This document shows, one piece after another, positions 31,644 to 32,430 of a DNA stretch of 32,430 nt. Every line of letters starts with the position of its first letter. The first letter of the stretch is position 1. The DNA lies in NCBI GenBank assembly GCA_002449695.1, contig DJXI01000007.1, forward strand, positions 23,865-56,294. Direction: 5' to 3'. The translations under genes were made by a program, and so were the position numbers. The notes beneath the pieces are model-generated. The model worked only from the letters and a program-made list of their open reading frames with translations, was not told the DNA's origin and did not search any database. The stretch is from Verrucomicrobia bacterium UBA7008 (lineage in GTDB: Bacteria > Verrucomicrobiota > Kiritimatiellia > RFP12 > UBA1067).

Positions 31644-31790
31644 ATGGATCCGATTTGCAGTGGCGGCGAAAAGACCGCCAAGTCGAAACTCGGCCCGTAT
31701 CTCGCGCCGATAGCTGTCCTTGCTCTGTCCTTCGGCTATGCCGTGGGATGGGGTTCGTTCGTCATGCCCGGGACGATGTTCCTCCCGGGA
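31644..31790 (+). pseudogene. N-terminal fragment of an APC-family amino-acid permease
   Basis: The first ~49 codons from the leaderless ATG give a hydrophilic start followed by LGPYLAPIAVLALSFGYAV and GWGSFVMPGTMFLP. This is the first-helix region of APC-superfamily permeases (GWGAFVMPG-like). Homology then stops. The frame stays open to 32129, but from about 31790 it is only the antisense of the truncated GT2 gene, so the rest of the permease is gone. The junction contains a 9-bp direct repeat, CCCGGGACG, at 31767-31775 and 31784-31792. Confidence 0.65.
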
Positions 31791-32122
31791 CGGGCCGCAA
31801 TCTTGTCGTGCAGCCGCAGGAGCGAGCCTTCGGCGATTCTGTCGTCGCTGTCGAGAAATATGACGTATTCGCCTGTCGCGTGTTCAAGCGCCGTGTTGCG
31901 CGGCGCGGCAGGCGAGCCGCTGCGCGGCTGTGTGAACACGGAGATCCTCGAATCCTTTGCCGCGTATTCGCGCACGATTTCTTTCGTCCGGTCTTTCGAC
32001 GTCTCGACGACCGCGACAAGTTCCCAGTCGCCGAAAGGCTGGCTGAGAACCGAGTCGAAACACGCTCTTACATACGGCTCGACGTCGCAGCACGGAACAA
32101 TTATGGAAAAGAATGGTTTCAT
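31736..32122 (-). pseudogene. Truncated family 2 glycosyltransferase, N-terminal half only
   Basis: 128 codons from MKPFFSIIVPCCDV to a stop inside the antisense of the permease fragment. GT2 homology runs to about residue 118 (LHDKIAARPG then NIVP), including the acidic motif FLDSDDR near residue 90. The last ~10 residues are junction sequence. Full-length GT2 neighbours have 351-355 residues, so about two thirds of the enzyme is missing, including the acceptor-binding part. It may still be transcribed from the promoter at 32318-32326, 20 nt after the AAA-like remnant. Confidence 0.8.
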
Positions 32123-32142
32123 GTGGTAGAGTGTGTCTTGTT

Positions 32143-32310
32143 TCAAAACGCCCGCTCCGCGGCGAAGTCTACGAGGCGGCGTGTCTTGGAGTCGAACGAA
32201 AGGCCGATGAGCCGGGCCGGGCGATGCATATACATCGTCTTGTCCACGTATATCTTGCCGTCCCGCCTCAATGACGGGAAATCATGCGTGTCTGTCGCTA
32301 TCGGTCTCAT
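32143..32310 (-). pseudogene. Internally deleted remnant of a predicted AAA-ATPase/PD-(D/E)XK family protein
   Basis: 55 codons. The first part, IATDTHDFPSLRRDG then KIYVDKTMYMHR, matches the N-terminus of the large predicted AAA-ATPase-like family (PF09820 type), just before its Walker A. The second part, LIGLSFDSKTRRLVDF, matches the usual extreme C-terminus of the same family (PD-(D/E)XK_9 end). Everything between, normally several hundred residues with both the ATPase and nuclease-like domains, is absent, yet the frame is kept. The start at 32310 fits the promoter; ATGs at 32313 and 32358 are less likely. Confidence 0.6.
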
Positions 32311-32317
32311 CATGTGC

Positions 32318-32326
32318 ATTATACCA
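32318..32326 (-). promoter_or_regulatory. Extended -10 promoter of the AAA-like remnant, predicted leaderless
   Basis: On the - strand TGGTATAAT lies 7 nt before the ATG at 32310. It is the same 9-mer as at the epimerase promoter. It would also transcribe the truncated GT2. Confidence 0.65.
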
Positions 32327-32430
32327 TTTTTACCGTGGTGTGTGTGTAATGATCGCATGGTGATTTAGTTCGGTGAGACTTCAAAAGAGGCCGTCCGCGT
32401 GCGTGGCTTGGAGGTTCCCCATTTTTTCGG

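Noticed and set aside
31790..32129. Continuation of the permease-fragment frame as a real 161-residue protein
   Set aside because: After about 31790 the frame is just the antisense of the truncated GT2 and resembles no permease. The same antisense pattern appears opposite the full-length GT2 near 30300-30640.

Overview
The window is a GC-rich bacterial chromosome segment with housekeeping genes packed on the + strand (positions 1-27294) and a surface-polysaccharide locus whose second half is on the - strand (27333-32310). The lineage cannot be fixed without a search. The GC-rich coding sequence, mostly AT-rich extended -10 promoters and gene content would suit an uncultured anaerobe of the PVC group such as Kiritimatiellota, but this is a weak inference.

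Region 1 (1-12012) holds short housekeeping operons: the end of a sugar-type ABC ATPase, prs and pth, a small membrane protein, trpE, infA-yebC-VOC protein, then nadC-coaX-lipoprotein-ABC exporter-DUF167, then a stand-alone coaB. Most of these units begin at a TGnTATAMT-type extended -10 element. At several of them the start codon lies only 6-8 nt after the -10, so the mRNA should be leaderless or nearly so.

Region 2 (12096-23768) is one tightly packed co-directional run of eleven genes with one recognisable promoter in front of upp. It mixes nucleobase salvage (upp, apt, an AzgA-type and a UraA-type permease) with a complete-looking partner-switching set. That set is an RsbW-like ATPase domain fused to the C-terminus of a MATE transporter, a type-3 solute-binding lipoprotein, a membrane-anchored RsbU/SpoIIE-type PP2C phosphatase with an extracytoplasmic sensor, and an RsbV-like STAS protein. 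The two permeases, from different subfamilies, carry the same roughly 80-residue N-terminal domain with two DG-x(5)-E motifs exactly 38 residues apart. An AI-2E-type membrane protein, a HAD-like protein and an orphan OmpR-type response regulator close the run. This is the best candidate in the window for an undescribed system: a transporter-centred partner switch tied to nucleobase uptake.

Region 3 (23799-32430) is a cell-surface polysaccharide locus of visibly lower GC. Two paralogous GT-A-like glycosyltransferases flank a Wzx-type flippase on the + strand. Convergent to them is a four-gene - strand operon (UDP-glucuronate 4-epimerase-like, GT2, GT4, GT2) joined by 4-nt ATGA overlaps. Beyond it lies a graveyard: the first ~45-49 codons of an APC-family permease fused tail-to-tail with a truncated GT2 gene, then a 55-codon remnant of a predicted AAA-ATPase/PD-(D/E)XK protein that keeps only its two ends. 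All three fragments keep their orientation and, for two of them, an intact leaderless promoter. The last ~100 bases (32327-32430) show nothing I can name. No RNA genes, CRISPR arrays or insertion sequences were seen, and no gene-free stretch exceeds 300 bases.
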